Notes: generated by a model not told the origin, from the letters alone. A DNA stretch of 64,000 nucleotides from Magicicada septendecula (GCA_034769895.1 CM068373.1:26076120-26140119), one strand, 5' to 3'; counted from the first letter of the stretch, positions 21,521 to 32,836 are shown. Numbers and translations: made by a program.

Positions 21521-22180
21521 AGTGTGTTTATTGTAGACAAAACTATAGTTAATAATATCAAATTATTATACAATTCCTGGAAGAATCTTTGAGTTACCTA
21601 CATAGAAAGTAATGGATTTAACAATATAGACATTTGGTTTACCGTATATAATTATGTTAGTCACACTGTGAGGAAGACGGATTAATGTTTATGTTACCGG
21701 CAAAGTATGAAATCCAGGCATTTTATAGAATACCTAGGCATTTCATACAATGCCTGGAGATTTTTGTCAAAGTATAGAATAGAATACTTTTCAAACGTTT
21801 TTTTTAACTTTTCCCAGGTATACTGTACATTTTGCCTAGACAATCTATATAATGCCAGTGATTAATTAGGCAAAGTGTAAAATAAGCTTACTACGTTCAA
21901 AATGAAAACATTTTATTACAAAATCGTACACATTTGTTTAATTTTACAAAAAAGGAGAACTTTGTATGACATTTCGAGATTATCTATTCTCTACTTAATT
22001 ATGTTCAGATAATATTTTATTAAAATTATACTGTATAAGAATTTTGTTAACAAATCTGGTTAACAAAATACATTAGATATTATTGGTATTTATTACTTCT
22101 AAATATATAGACTATACTCTACTTATTACAACAAGACAGAGAGCTGTGATAATTTTAAGTACACTTTCGTTCATTTTTTT

Positions 22181-22826
22181 ACACATTTACTTTTTTGACA
22201 TTTAGTCTTGCAAACATATTTTACGAACCCTTGTCCGGATCCTGATGATTGGGCAGTAGCAGCAGGACGAACTGCGGTTTCTTTGTTCAGGAACATCTTC
22301 AACCCCCATTAGCGGTCTTGGCCATACAGTGAACTACGATCTTGTGTACAGCTGCTTTAACAATCCGTTAGTGGTTCCCAGTTTGTAAAATCCGTCATCT
22401 GTCACACTCACGACGATTTGCTAGGATGTTTCGAAGCTCTCCCCGCCCCTTGTCAACTTCAGGAATTGGAACACAAACAGACGCGCCCACAGGAGCTGGA
22501 GGAAATTATTGTCAGAATCAGGTTTCATCTTCTTTACCTAAGGTTCTAGAAATGATTTTGATCTTTTTCATTCTTAATTTTTAATTTTCCATTTTTCAAT
22601 TTTTACTTTTAAGCAGAGGGTACACAACTTCTTGCCATCGTCACAGTTATCTCCACTGTTCCCACTAGTGTTCAAATAATGTCCACACGTACTGTGCATA
22701 TCTCTGCAGCACTCTACACACTTATCAGAACATGAAACCATAGCGCACACATTGTCTTCTATACGTTGCCTATAAGACGTTAGGAATTCTATACGATACC
22801 TATCCAATCTATATGTTACCGGCAAA
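22181..22826 (-). pseudogene. KRBA2/SCAND3-like integrase C-terminus, left arm
   Basis: Reading leftward from 22826, a zinc-binding block comes first: CSDKCVECC, MHSTCGHYL, then GDNCDDGKKLCTLC. A spacer follows, then VPIPEVDKGRGELRNIL, and in a shifted frame SVTDDGFYKLGTTNGLLKQL with YTRS. The end is RPAATAQSSGSGQGFVKYVC, KTKCQKSKC and TGA at 22181. This order (CxxC..HxxCG..CxxC, then VP.P.VD.GRG..RN, DDG.YK.GT..G.L, cysteine-rich tail) is the C-terminal half of KRBA2/SCAND3-type proteins, whose integrase derives from Ginger/Gypsy. Frameshifts and stops are present and the DDE core is missing. Confidence 0.6.
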
Positions 22827-22984
22827 GTACAAAATCAGGCATTTTATAGAATGCCTAGGAATTTTATATAATGCCTGAATCCAGCCGGCAAAGTATGAAA
22901 TAAACCACATTTCATGCATTGTTTACGCATTGTATAGAATGCCTAACGTCTTCTAGATAATGTATAAAAGGCAATGTGTGCGCT

Positions 22985-23470
22985 ATGGTTTCATTTTTCA
23001 ACACTAGTGGCGATATTAGAGATAAGAGTGACGATGGCAAGTAGCTGTGTACTCTCTGCTTCAAAGCAAAAAATGCATCTGAAGAAAGAAAATGGTCAAA
23101 GTAATTTCTAGAATTTCAGGCAAAGAAGATAAAATATGATTCTGCCTCCAACTCCGGTCAGCTCCTGTCAAAAAATTTCCTCCAGCTCCTGTGTTCTCTT
23201 CGCGTTCCAATTCCTGAAGTTGACAAGGGGCGGGGAGATCTTCGTAACATCCTAGCAAATCGTCGTGAGTGTCACAGATGACGGATTTTACAAACTGGGA
23301 ACCACTAACGTATTGTTGAAGTAGCTGTACACAAGACCGCAGTTCACTGTATGCCCAAGACCACTAATGGGGGTTGAAGATGTTCCTGAACAAAGAAACC
23401 GCACTTCGTTCTGCTGTTACTGCTCAATCATCAGGATCCGGACAAGGATTCGTATAATCCGCCCGTCCGT
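22985..23470 (+). pseudogene. KRBA2/SCAND3-like integrase C-terminus, right arm
   Basis: Inverted copy of the left-arm coding region. It keeps SNS-like FNTSGDIRDKSDDGK, the VPIPEVDKGRGDLRNILANR block (23208-23268) and the DDGFYKLGTTN block (23277-23313), but has lost about 55 bp covering the first CxxC and HxxCG of the zinc finger. After CCGGACAAGGATTCGTATAA (23440-23459) the sequence differs from the left arm. More decayed than the left arm. Confidence 0.5.
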
Positions 23471-24051
23471 GCGGTAGTATTGTGTAAAATCTAGCAAGGA
23501 AGTGTACTTCAAAATGTCACAGCTCTCTGTTTTGTTGTAATAAGTAGAGTAGGCATATTCCATATATTTAGAATTAATAAACACCAATAATATCTAATGT
23601 ACTTTTTTGAACCAGACTGGTAAAAAAAAGTTCTTATACAGTACACTTTTAATAAAACAGTAGCTGAACATAATTAAGTAGAGAATAGATAATCTCGTAA
23701 TGTTATACAAAGTCCTCCTCTGAGTGCAATCAATCAATTATGTGTGAAGTTGTAATAAAGTGTTTTCATTTTGAACGTAGTAAGCTTATTTTACACCTCG
23801 CCAAAAGAATCGCGGGCATTATATAGAATGCCTAGGCAATGTACAGAATACCTGGGGGAATTATAAAAAACGTTTAAAAAGTGTTCTATTCTATACTTTG
23901 GCAAAAAACTCCAGCCATTGTATAAAATTCCAGAATTATATAATTTGCCGGTAAAATATAAAATGTGTTTTATTTCGTACTTTGCCGGCATGATTCAGGC
24001 ATTGTATGATTCTATAAAATGCCTGATTTTGCACTTTGCCGGTAACATTTA

Positions 24052-24374
24052 CACTGATGTACCGTTGAATTGTAAATTATTAAGTGTCGTGACGCACAGA
24101 ATAAATGATTAATACTATAAGTAATTGTACTTTGTTTAAACATCACAAAGTATAAACACAGTGTGACATGTGAAGGAAATGAAGCCAGCCAGTTTGCTGA
24201 GCTGCGAGATGTTTAATATAGGCCTAGGTGTGAAATTACTACCGTACTGAGTTGCCTAATCTAATTAAGAAACTTATATTAAGTAGTATCCCTGATCTGA
24301 TATTAATGCCTGCTGATAATAAACTGTGTAACCTGAACAACTTACTGCATTAAGTGGTATTTCTATTACACTGA
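24052..24374. other. unassigned interval
   Basis: Nothing recognised. Confidence 0.4.
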
Positions 24375-25290
24375 GTTTTCATCATCATCATAATCATCAT
24401 CATCATCATCTTCAAGGATTAAACTAAGTCTGGTTTGATCCGGTTTCAAACAGGACAAGATTTCAGCTGATCGCTCCAGTGCTTCCTCGGACGTCCCACA
24501 CCTCTCCATCCCCTCGGCTTATAGTTCCATATTTGTTTCGGGATGCGGCAGTCATCCATTCGCCAAAGATGTTCCCACTAATTCAGCCGATACTGGGCGA
24601 TCCTGTCGAGTATACTTATAATATTCATATATATTTTGTAATGACTTCACCTCAAGTTGTTTTCTCCCTATTTGGAACATGTTTCGTGAAGCCTTGTGTT
24701 CCCATTTTCAGCTTTCCTGATTTTGAGACTTGTGAGGTATTTATGGGTTGGCTGGTTGTTGCTTTGGTTATCTGTTGGTCTCTGGTGCTTTGAATTGGTA
24801 TTATTGTGTGTGATTGTGGTAACAGAAAGTGTTTGAATTTAAAATATTCAATATCTGCCGTGTATCTGTGTTTCTTCTATGATCATGGAGAGTACACCCT
24901 GCCACGTGCCTGAAAAATCTCATTTCAGGCGCCTGGATGCGACTGGCCTGGCCTTTCGTTAAAGTCCAATTCTCAGACCCACAGAAAAGGGTGGGAAGAG
25001 CCACCACCTAGTAGAATTTTAGGCGTGTTCCTTTACTTGCTGACTGAAGGGTTCGCCTAATGGTCCCGCACGTAAGGTTAAACTTACGCAACATATTCAC
25101 AACGTCGTTGTATGCATTATAAGACACACTGTAGCCCAGGTATTTAAAATTGCTAAATTTGTCCAGGACAGTACCATCTATAACAATTTTTGCCCGTCCG
25201 GGATCAGTTCCATGAAAATCCATCACCTTAGTCTTACGTGTGAATATCTGCAATCCAGAGTTTTTGAAGATTCGATTTAATAATCAGTGG
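24375..25290 (-). mobile_element. LINE-A copy 3, with a 215-bp insertion
   Basis: The 3' end carries a (CAT)n tail, read on plus as CATCATCATCATCATCTTCA (24398-24416), then the reverse of GRRGVGRPRKRW. Upstream on the minus strand 24960-24860 gives RIQAPEMRFFRHVAGCTLHD and 25253-25010 gives RKTKVMDFHGTDPGRAKIVI, NFKYLGYSVSYNAYNDVV, KFNLTCGTIRRTLQSASK. It is broken at 24627/24843 by an insertion with TSD AATATTCA. The 5' truncation at about 25290 falls just after the FADD region. Confidence 0.8.
24628..24842 (-). mobile_element. 215-bp PLE-end-like insertion in LINE-A copy 3
   Basis: The LINE sequence stops after ATAATATTCA and resumes after AAATATTCA, giving an 8-bp direct repeat AATATTCA (24620-24627, 24843-24850). 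The minus strand of the insert shows CUGAAAA, then 22 nt, then GAAACAUG (24721-24681), a degraded form of the hammerhead-like motif. This suggests a Penelope-like 3' end. Coding identity is not secure. Confidence 0.4.
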
Positions 25291-25410
25291 GGATTACATT
25301 GAGTTTTAATGTTTAAAATGCTACAAGCAGTCGATAATTATGAACCATTCTTTACTTAGTAAACTCCATAAATTTTGGTTTATCTCTCATTTACAAATTT
25401 TAAAATACTA

Positions 25411-25691
25411 TATTATGCCTACGTAAAAGTATAAGCTTATAATCTTTTATATTTATTACATGTTTTCAGTTGTAACAAAAAATTAAGGTAAAATCTGTTT
25501 ATAAAATGAGATAGATTTTATTACTTACAGTTGGTATTATGATTGCTAATTACAAGATTTAGAGTAGATGCAGATTCCATGGTATTTTTTCATTTCTAAA
25601 AACATAGTCCACAGAACGCTATCTATAACTTATTTAACGAGTACTTGGTTCATATTTACTCTGCAGCAATTAACACCAGCAACAACTATAT
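25411..25691. repeat. 280-bp tandem duplication, unit 1
   Basis: The segment starting TATTATGCCTACGTAAAAGT and ending CAGCAACAACTATAT recurs at 27867-28149 with about 10% divergence. The original junction ACTATATTATGCC is preserved on both sides of the LTR that later inserted at its ATAT. Confidence 0.75.
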
Positions 25692-27866
25692 TGTTACGTA
25701 ATGCGGACACACATTACGTACAAGTTTATCGAATGTTCCAGTGGAATCCGGCTCTAATGTGTGTGCGTACGTGATTCTCAACGCGTTACCTAGACTATGC
25801 CAGAAATCACGCAGCCGCGCGCACTGTGTCAAGGCCGCAGTTAATTACGTTCTACTGTTTTCCTTTATTATTAATGCGTAGTATGGATGTTTCTTGATTT
25901 TCGGCGGGGTATAAATGCAAGTAGTCAGCGACGTTCAATTCAGTTTGAGTTGCGAGTTATTGTCGGGCGATTACACAGTGCGTCAGAGTGGCGACTACAT
26001 AGTGCGGTTCGAAATATTGTGGCGAAGTATTAATAAAATTGTGTTTTATATCAGTTGACATTTTTATGGCGTGTGAACAATTTTTATTTGATTTGTTGTG
26101 AGAGACTATTATAACGTCTTACCTACGTTATAACATCGGGAACCTGTGCATAATTGAACCTGTGGGATCAATTGCATAGGCTGCCATAGTCGTAACCAAC
26201 TTCAAATTATTAATTTTACAAGCTGTAGTTAGAATTAAAGGAAATTTTACAGGGGTGTCTGATGATTTATTCACTCAGTATTATGTGTTATGTAATGACA
26301 TCTCTTTATTAAACGATTTCTTTAACAGCTCTACATGAGGTTTTCACCATAAGGTTTTCTTAATATATAGTTTACAGTTTGCAACATATTTTCTGAAGGG
26401 GCCCTCAAAATAAGGAATGTTATATGCTAGCATTCTCCACGGATCCGGGATATTAAACTGGTTTGTAAGTAAAGCTCACTTACTCATATGATATCATACT
26501 AATTGGGGGCCATTTGAAGAATGGAATTAATTTAACTTTTAGTATCAGTGAAGCTTTATAATATAAGCATTACTTGCTACTACAAATATATTTTTAATCG
26601 TATGACATACTACATGTTACAAAGTGACTATTATTAAAGTCTTTTATATCGTTATTTAAAGTGTCTTTTGTTGGATATAGTATTTAGTACTTCATAACCA
26701 CGGAAGACAAGTCTCCGTGTCACCTGTGATATCCTCCAGCTCCTCGTTATTCCAGTCCTTGGTCCTCGGTTGCAGCATGTTTCATGTAGGTCAGGTATCT
26801 CTCGTTATCTTCGTATCCGGTGATGGTGAAGTGCTGAAGTCTTTTAGATCATTGTGGGTCCTGGTTCTCTGCTCTTTAATAACGGGTAGTAATAGCTCTT
26901 TGTTTTGAATGATTAACACAAAAGTTTTATTCACCTGTATCCACTTCACATGATTGTTTATTTGTTGCACTTCACATTATGGTCTTACTACAGTTTTAAT
27001 TACATAAGTTTTATATTTTAAGATTTTTGTAGAGATGTCATAGGCGCACAATTTTCATTATTCTTTCTTATTCGTTTACTACATATTTATATGAATCGCG
27101 GTTCAACTATATTAACGATACACATGGGTTTAATAGTGTACAAAGTGCTTCTATGTCTTAACTGACGGGATTATTCACTTTAGGAAACAAAATATTATTA
27201 TCGTTCCACATCACTGCTGTGCGCTGCTTACGGCTTGACCGCTCCATTTCAAGTGGGCTTCGTTTAGGGGCAAATTTGTAACCTCGCGCAGTTTACTCCT
27301 CACAATAAAATAGTTCCACCTTTATTCGATATTTACGGTATTCATGTTTGACCTATTAATTATCCAAAGATATCCTTTACTTCAGAATTAATTATGGTAT
27401 ACTACTGTGTTATTGTTTATTTATTTATTTAATTGCAATTTGCAGGTATTATTAGTTTTGTTTATGGGTCGGTATGCAAGTTGATTCCGGTTACCGCATG
27501 TCAAAGCATGGTAAATTATTAAATGGTTTTCTTACCTTTACACTCGCATTCCTTTTGGCCTTTTAAATCTCATTATTAAATATTATTTTGAGTTACAGTA
27601 TTGCAGGGGTATAAAATTTGTTTAAATGTGCGATTTATTAAAATTTAAATTTCTCTCCTTCTTACTTTTCTTATTTTATTTTTTTTAATTTTTTTTTAAT
27701 TAATTAAATCGGCACACTATCTTGTTGATTATAAACAGTTTAATTGTGATAATTAAAGCTGGTGATTAGTGATGTAATTGGTGTCTTGTATTTTGTTTTC
27801 TACTGTACCATACGACGATCAGACCATCAGACAGACGTCAGATCAGACCAGTAGACCATCGTAACA
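25692..27866 (+). mobile_element. solo LTR, TGTTACGAC family, copy 2, split by repeat H
   Basis: LTR parts 25692-26109 and 27716-27866 start TGTTACG and end ATCGTAACA. They are flanked by ATAT (25688-25691, 27867-27870). A TATA-like TATAAATG lies at 25910. The block AAGCTGGTGATTAGTGA is near 27756. Repeat H (26110-27715) interrupts it with the 5-bp duplication ACTAT. The LTR itself sits exactly at the junction of the 280-bp tandem duplication. Confidence 0.7.
26110..27715 (-). mobile_element. interspersed repeat H, copy 2
   Basis: 1606-bp insertion bounded by ACTAT direct repeats (26105-26109, 27716-27720). The left end is the palindromic TATAACGTCTTACCTACGTTATAAC region, here given as ATAACGT-CTTACCT-ACGTTAT. 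The right end is T/A-rich (27664-27708). Homologous in reverse orientation to 16130-17572. The coding remnant seen in copy 1 is interrupted here. The clean target duplication shows H is mobile. Confidence 0.65.
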
Positions 27867-28149
27867 ATATTATGCCTACGTAAAAGTATAGGCCTATAAG
27901 CTTTTATATTTTTTACATGTTTTTTTGTTTTAACAAATATTAAGGTATAATCTGTTCATAAAATAAGATAGATTTCATTACCTGCAATTGGTATTATGAC
28001 AGCCAATTACAATATTTACAGTTGATGCAGAGACTCCATGGTATTTTTTCATTTCTAAAAACATAGTCTACAGAACGCTATCTATAACCTATTTATCGAG
28101 TTCTTGGTTCATATTTACTCTGCAGCAATTTATACCAGCAACAACTATA
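27867..28149. repeat. 280-bp tandem duplication, unit 2
   Basis: Partner of 25411-25691, ending CAGCAACAACTATA before diverging at 28150. Confidence 0.75.
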
Positions 28150-28511
28150 ATCAATAAATGTGCAGACATTTTGGAATGGTTGCCTCAACAAACAAACGAA
28201 CAGCAACAAATTCTAATGCCTCTAATTTCCTAATAGTTAAATCCTAATTTCCTAATGCAATGAGTAGAATATACATATAATTTTAGTGGGACTCAAAGCA
28301 TATAACAGCGTGTTAAAATAAAAATTAGTTTAAGCAAAGACTGCAGGCTTGAAAATTTCATGTTTGTTGATAAGAAACATGTTCAAATTGTTTGTTTTAC
28401 GTATTTTTAGACGTTAAAGAAAAACTGTTAGTGTTGTGAAATTGTACAAAAGATGCGTAGCCGTGTGATGAGTGCTCGTGTGCGACAATATTTAATTAAT
28501 CATAAGTCTAA
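28150..28511. other. unassigned interval
   Basis: Nothing recognised. Confidence 0.4.
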
Positions 28512-28574
28512 TACTACTGACTTGGAACACTAATCTTTTATTGGCAAAAATGTAAAATTTTTACTTTTTAGCCT

Positions 28575-28615
28575 GAACCAATTTTTTGCTTATTACAAGC
28601 TTCGTCAGAGGCTGC
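28575..28615 (-). ncRNA. hammerhead-like motif at 3' end of PLE-4
   Basis: Minus strand 28608-28584: CUGACGA, extra A, stem GCUU/AAGC, then AAAA in place of GAAA, and later AGGCUA. The leading CAGCCU can pair with AGGCU as stem I. Loss of the G of GAAA predicts an inactive copy. Confidence 0.4.
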
Positions 28616-28673
28616 CAATAGGATCATTGTCCGTCTTGTTCTTGGTGACGGCGCCGTCGGTTGAAAGATCGAT

Positions 28674-28852
<179 letters not shown>

Positions 28853-29445
28853 TAAGTTCAAAGAGTACGGGTGATTTGAATTATTGTGTCTGTTCGTTTA
28901 GGATGTCGTTTTTATGTGTTTTTGTGTGTTTTGTGATGTCGGCCTTTTGTGTGTACGTGTAGAATTTGCATATTGGTGTTTATGTTTTTATACGTGTGGT
29001 TTGCTTCAATGAGGTGGTTTGCAAAGGTGGATTCGGTGGTGGAGTGTGGTAACTTTGTGTGTTCAATGTAACTGTGTTTAAAGCTACGTCCTGTCTGGCC
29101 TATGTAGAATTTGTTACAACTTGAGCAGTTGTGGGTTAGTAGCTGTTCCGCATTATCTGTTGTTTCCCTTTATAGAATTATGATGTCATCAACGTATCTC
29201 TGCCAATAGAGTATTTTATGTGACTGTCTGTCATCGTTTGTAAGGATTCTTGCTTTTTCTAAGTGTTGTAGAAGGACTTCTGCTAATATGCTGGATATGG
29301 GTGAGACTATGTGTAGTCCTTCATTCTGTGTGTGTATTTTACTGTTATATGTGAAGTAGTTTTGTTTTGTGTTTATGTTAAGAGTCTCTGTTATTTCTGT
29401 GATTCGTTTTTCTGGTGTGTTGTTCTGTTTGAGTTTGTTTTATAG

Positions 29446-30369
29446 AAACAAACCCGGGCGTTATAACGATGACTACCATAACCACGAAAACTTGCAACCA
29501 CAGATGATTTCGTCTGGAAGGTTTCCACCTTGCAGTTTTTTGTATGCATACTTATAGTTTATCCTTTTCAAAATGCCTGAAAATCATTTAACAGTTAAGC
29601 AGACAGTACTATAGCTGTTAAACGTTTCCTACCTACTGGCATGTTTTACAATTGTTTGCTGTTGTCCCATATCTGATTTATATTGACATATCACTGTAAC
29701 CTATGTACAACGTACGGATAATGTCTTGGCAAAATATAGATATCCTGTTATATCCTATTGTTACAGTTTAAATAAAATTTGTTTTGTGTATAAAATATTT
29801 ATCAGTAGAGTGAACATTAAATTAAATAGTACATGGGATTTGAAAATTCAAAATTTTAATTTTAGCAGTTAAAATATTTTGAACTACAGTACTGTTAAGT
29901 GAAGCACACTCTATATACTTGCTTACAGACAAAGCTGATGCAAAAACGGCAAACCAATTGACGTCTCGTTAAATCTACTTAAACAGACACAGTATGTTTA
30001 GAAGTAGAGATTTGTACTCACATGAAGTAACGACTTTCTACCTACGTTTGTCACATCTAGCGCCTGTTTGTCAACATTCAATGGGCGTTAGACTTTTCTT
30101 CTTGTTATGACTGTATAAATACATACTCCTTTCCTCAGCACTCTTCTTCCGTTAGTGTGATTTAAGTTTTACATTCCGATATAACAAATTACATATCATC
30201 CGTATTTTGTTACGATTAGAAGTCTCTACAGTGTCTGAAGATTCTAATGAAATTTGGAAACGAAATGACGAAGGATATCAAATTTTAAAAGGCGTCAAAC
30301 AACACTCCCACGCATGCTGTTTAATATATAGTTATAAAAATAATAAATAATTTCTTGTTTTTATGGAAG
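29446..30369. other. unassigned interval
   Basis: Nothing recognised in either strand. Confidence 0.4.
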
Positions 30370-31020
30370 ACGAGGATTTAGAGTGGGTGGAAGAAGGATA
30401 GAGTGCCTCAGTATTTCAAAAAAATATGATGTTTTAACAAGCAAGGATAAAAGGAGATTAGATGGAATGCTGAAGGATTTTAACACATTTTGTAAAGATT
30501 TTGGAATGAAAATTAATGTAAAGAAGACAAAAAGCAGACTGAGCACGACTGCACAGATTAAAGTAGCGAATGAGGAAATATAATAAGTGAGAGTTTTTAA
30601 ATATCTGCAATGTGTAGTTAGAGAGGACATGCGTTGTAGTCATAAAGTGAGATACAGAATTGCGTTAGCTAAGAAAACCCTTAATAGAAAGAAAAGATTA
30701 TTGTGCGGACCATTAGCAATAAAACTGAGTAGTGAAGTGTTTTGTTCGCAGCGTGCTCTTATGAGGAGCAGAGGCTTCTACATTGAGAAAAGAGGAAGAA
30801 AGTAGTTTATAGACCTTCATTCTGTGAACAAGATGGAAGAAAGGGCACGGATCTGGATTCCCTGAAAGGATAGAGTGACGGTTGAGGAGATGCCTGGAAG
30901 AGTAGGAGTAGGAAGAGTGCTGGATATGATCGAGTTCAATTAGGGAATAGAGTTTAAAATTGTATGTGGTAAAGATAAGATGAAAGACGTCCACAGCGTT
31001 AAGATTCCTTATACCTAGGA
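30370..31020 (+). mobile_element. LINE-D reverse transcriptase fragment
   Basis: Plus strand: LDGMLKDFNTFCKDFGMKIN, VKKTKSRLSTTAQIKVANEE (30458-30580). A shifted frame follows with RVFKYLQCVVREDMRCSHKV, RYRIALAKKTLNRKKRLLCG. It continues, with stops, as MEERARIW, VTVEEMPGRVGVGRVLDMIE and CGKDKMKDVHSVKIP to about 31015. This is the order of an endonuclease-RT LINE: post-FADD helix F...G..IN..KTK, YLG, RI..AK..F...K.L, then R.G..R..L..I. The FADD itself is lost at the 5' truncation. Several frameshifts. Confidence 0.75.
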
Positions 31021-31840
31021 ACCCCATTTTACTCTATTACAGAGTTTCTAACATTTTTTAGCTAATTATAATACAAATAAAAATTAAATGCCTTTAAAAG
31101 ATGAGTCACAAATGTGTAGATATAAAATAACGATAGTTTTGCATGTACTTCTCAATAAAGAGTCAAAGTTATTACTAGGTTTTAGAGCAGGTCGTACTGA
31201 AACAAACTAAGTTTGAAACTAGCTGTTTGCTGAGACGGAAGGAAGTTTTGATAAAGCAGAGTAGTTGTAACGTTTTTTTCACACTTCATAAAAGTTGTAG
31301 TAACTGAGTTGATATAAGCAGATGTAGCAAGAAGTACTAAATTGCAAGTTACTTTAGCGAACACAAAAGCGGCTATATTATCGCTGTCTGCATCTACACT
31401 GGCTCGCGCTCGCGTACATTCTCCTGTGATCCTGCACGTCGATAATTAAATATTAAAAACATCTTTTTAAAAGAGAATCAAAATATTAAAAATCATGACA
31501 TTCTGCAAAGCTTACACGTTACCAGTACTTAATAATCGATAATGAAAATACATTTTCTGGCATTAGTGTTAATTAAAATTTAAATTTTTTCCATAAAAAT
31601 AAATGCCTAAAATTTATGATATGCATTAAGCGGGAAAAGTGAACTCAAGTGTTACTGTAAAAGTAGAATAATGTCATCGTAATATTACATAAAGTTTTAG
31701 TATACTTTTTATGTAAAATCCCCACACAATATTGAATTGTTGTACGCCCCGGGTCTAATGCTTCACGGAGTGAAAACTCTAGTCGTGCGGACAGAAAGAC
31801 TGTGGTCAGTGGCTTGTCATTGATAAAAATAATAACTAAT
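31021..31840. other. unassigned interval
   Basis: Nothing recognised. A GC-richer patch near 31395-31420 (TCGCGCTCGCG) stands out only by composition. Confidence 0.4.
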
Positions 31841-31959
31841 TTTAATTCCATGTTCCATAAGGAAATGGAAGTATGGTGATGGCAAAAAAAGTCGTGTCCT
31901 AGATTATTGCAGATTCTGATTATACTACCCTCAAAACATGAAAAAAGTCATTTTTCGAA

Positions 31960-31961
<2 letters not shown>

Positions 31962-32009
<48 letters not shown>
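31962..32009. repeat. (GT)n microsatellite
   Basis: 48 bp of GT. In the other G copies the same position holds short CAGACACACAGACAC runs. Confidence 0.95.
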
Positions 32010-32010
<1 letters not shown>

Positions 32011-32016
32011 TAGAGA

Positions 32017-32836
32017 TTTTTTCTATGGCAAACGATAACAGCCGCAAATTCAAACAGAATCAAATAATTTTTTGCATACAGCCCTGATTTGTAGGGTACT
32101 CAAGACTTATTGTTTTTGGTAAAGATCGGTTAAGGGAAAGGGGTAGTTTACCAGCAACGTTTTTTTAAAATCAAGGGAAATTTTTTTGGCAAACGATAAC
32201 AGCCGCAAATTCAAACAGAATCAAATAATGTTTTGCATAAAGCCCTGTATTGTAGAGTTCTCAAGACCTATTGTTTTTGGTGAAGATCGGTTAAGGGAAA
32301 GGGGTAGTTTACCAACAACGTTTTATGTTTTTACAGGATAATTTCATTTTTATGACGAATTATAACTGCCGCATATTCAAAGAGAATCAAATATTGTTTT
32401 GCATACGTTCCTGAAGTTTTAAGTACTCAAGGTCTGTTGATTTTGGTGAAGATCGGTTAAGGGAAAGGGGTAGTTTACCTGCCACATTTTATGGTTTAAC
32501 AAGGGTAATTTTTTCTATGACAAACGATAACTGCCGCACATTCAAACAGAATCAAATAATGTTTTGCATGCCGCCCTGAATTGTAGAGGACTCAAGACAT
32601 ATTGATTTTGGTGAAGATCAGTTAAGAGAAAGGAGTAGTTTACCTGCAACGTTTTATGTGATAACAAGGTTAATTTTTCTATGACGAACAATAACTGCCG
32701 TAAATTCAAACATAATCAAATAAGTTTTTGCATACGTCCCTAATTTGTAGAGAACTCAAGGTCTGCTTATTTTGGTGAAGGTCGGTTAAGGGAAATGGGT
32801 AATTTACCAGCAACATTTTTGTTGTAACAAGAGTAA
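32017..32836 (-). repeat. tandem array of about 164-bp units inside repeat G
   Basis: Five units; the shared TAACxGCC block falls at 32036, 32197, 32363, 32528 and 32692 (spacing 161-166). Each contains AACGATAACTGCCGC-like sequence, TGAAGATCGGTTAAGGGAAA and GGGGTAGTTTACC. G copies at 37.2 and 40.5 kb have fewer units. Confidence 0.9.

Larger units (their letters stand above)
21692..24047. mobile_element. palindromic Ginger-like (integrase-type) DNA transposon
   Basis: The 2356-bp unit starts TGTTACCGGCAAAGTA and ends with its reverse complement form TTTGCCGGTAACA. It is flanked by the 4-bp direct repeat TTTA (21688-21691, 24048-24051). Two arms of about 1.1 kb are inverted copies: 21692-22812 and 22900-24047. 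A third copy of the terminal module sits at the axis (22815-22900, plus orientation). Both arms encode, reading outward, the C-terminus of an integrase-type protein. Terminal modules contain nested 20-bp palindromes such as AGGCATTTTATAGAATGCCT. The catalytic integrase core is absent, so the element is non-autonomous. Confidence 0.75.

Noticed and set aside
22181-23470. Domesticated KRBA2/SCAND3-like host gene
   Set aside because: The coding region is palindromically duplicated, frameshifted, lacks the catalytic domain and lies inside transposon ends.
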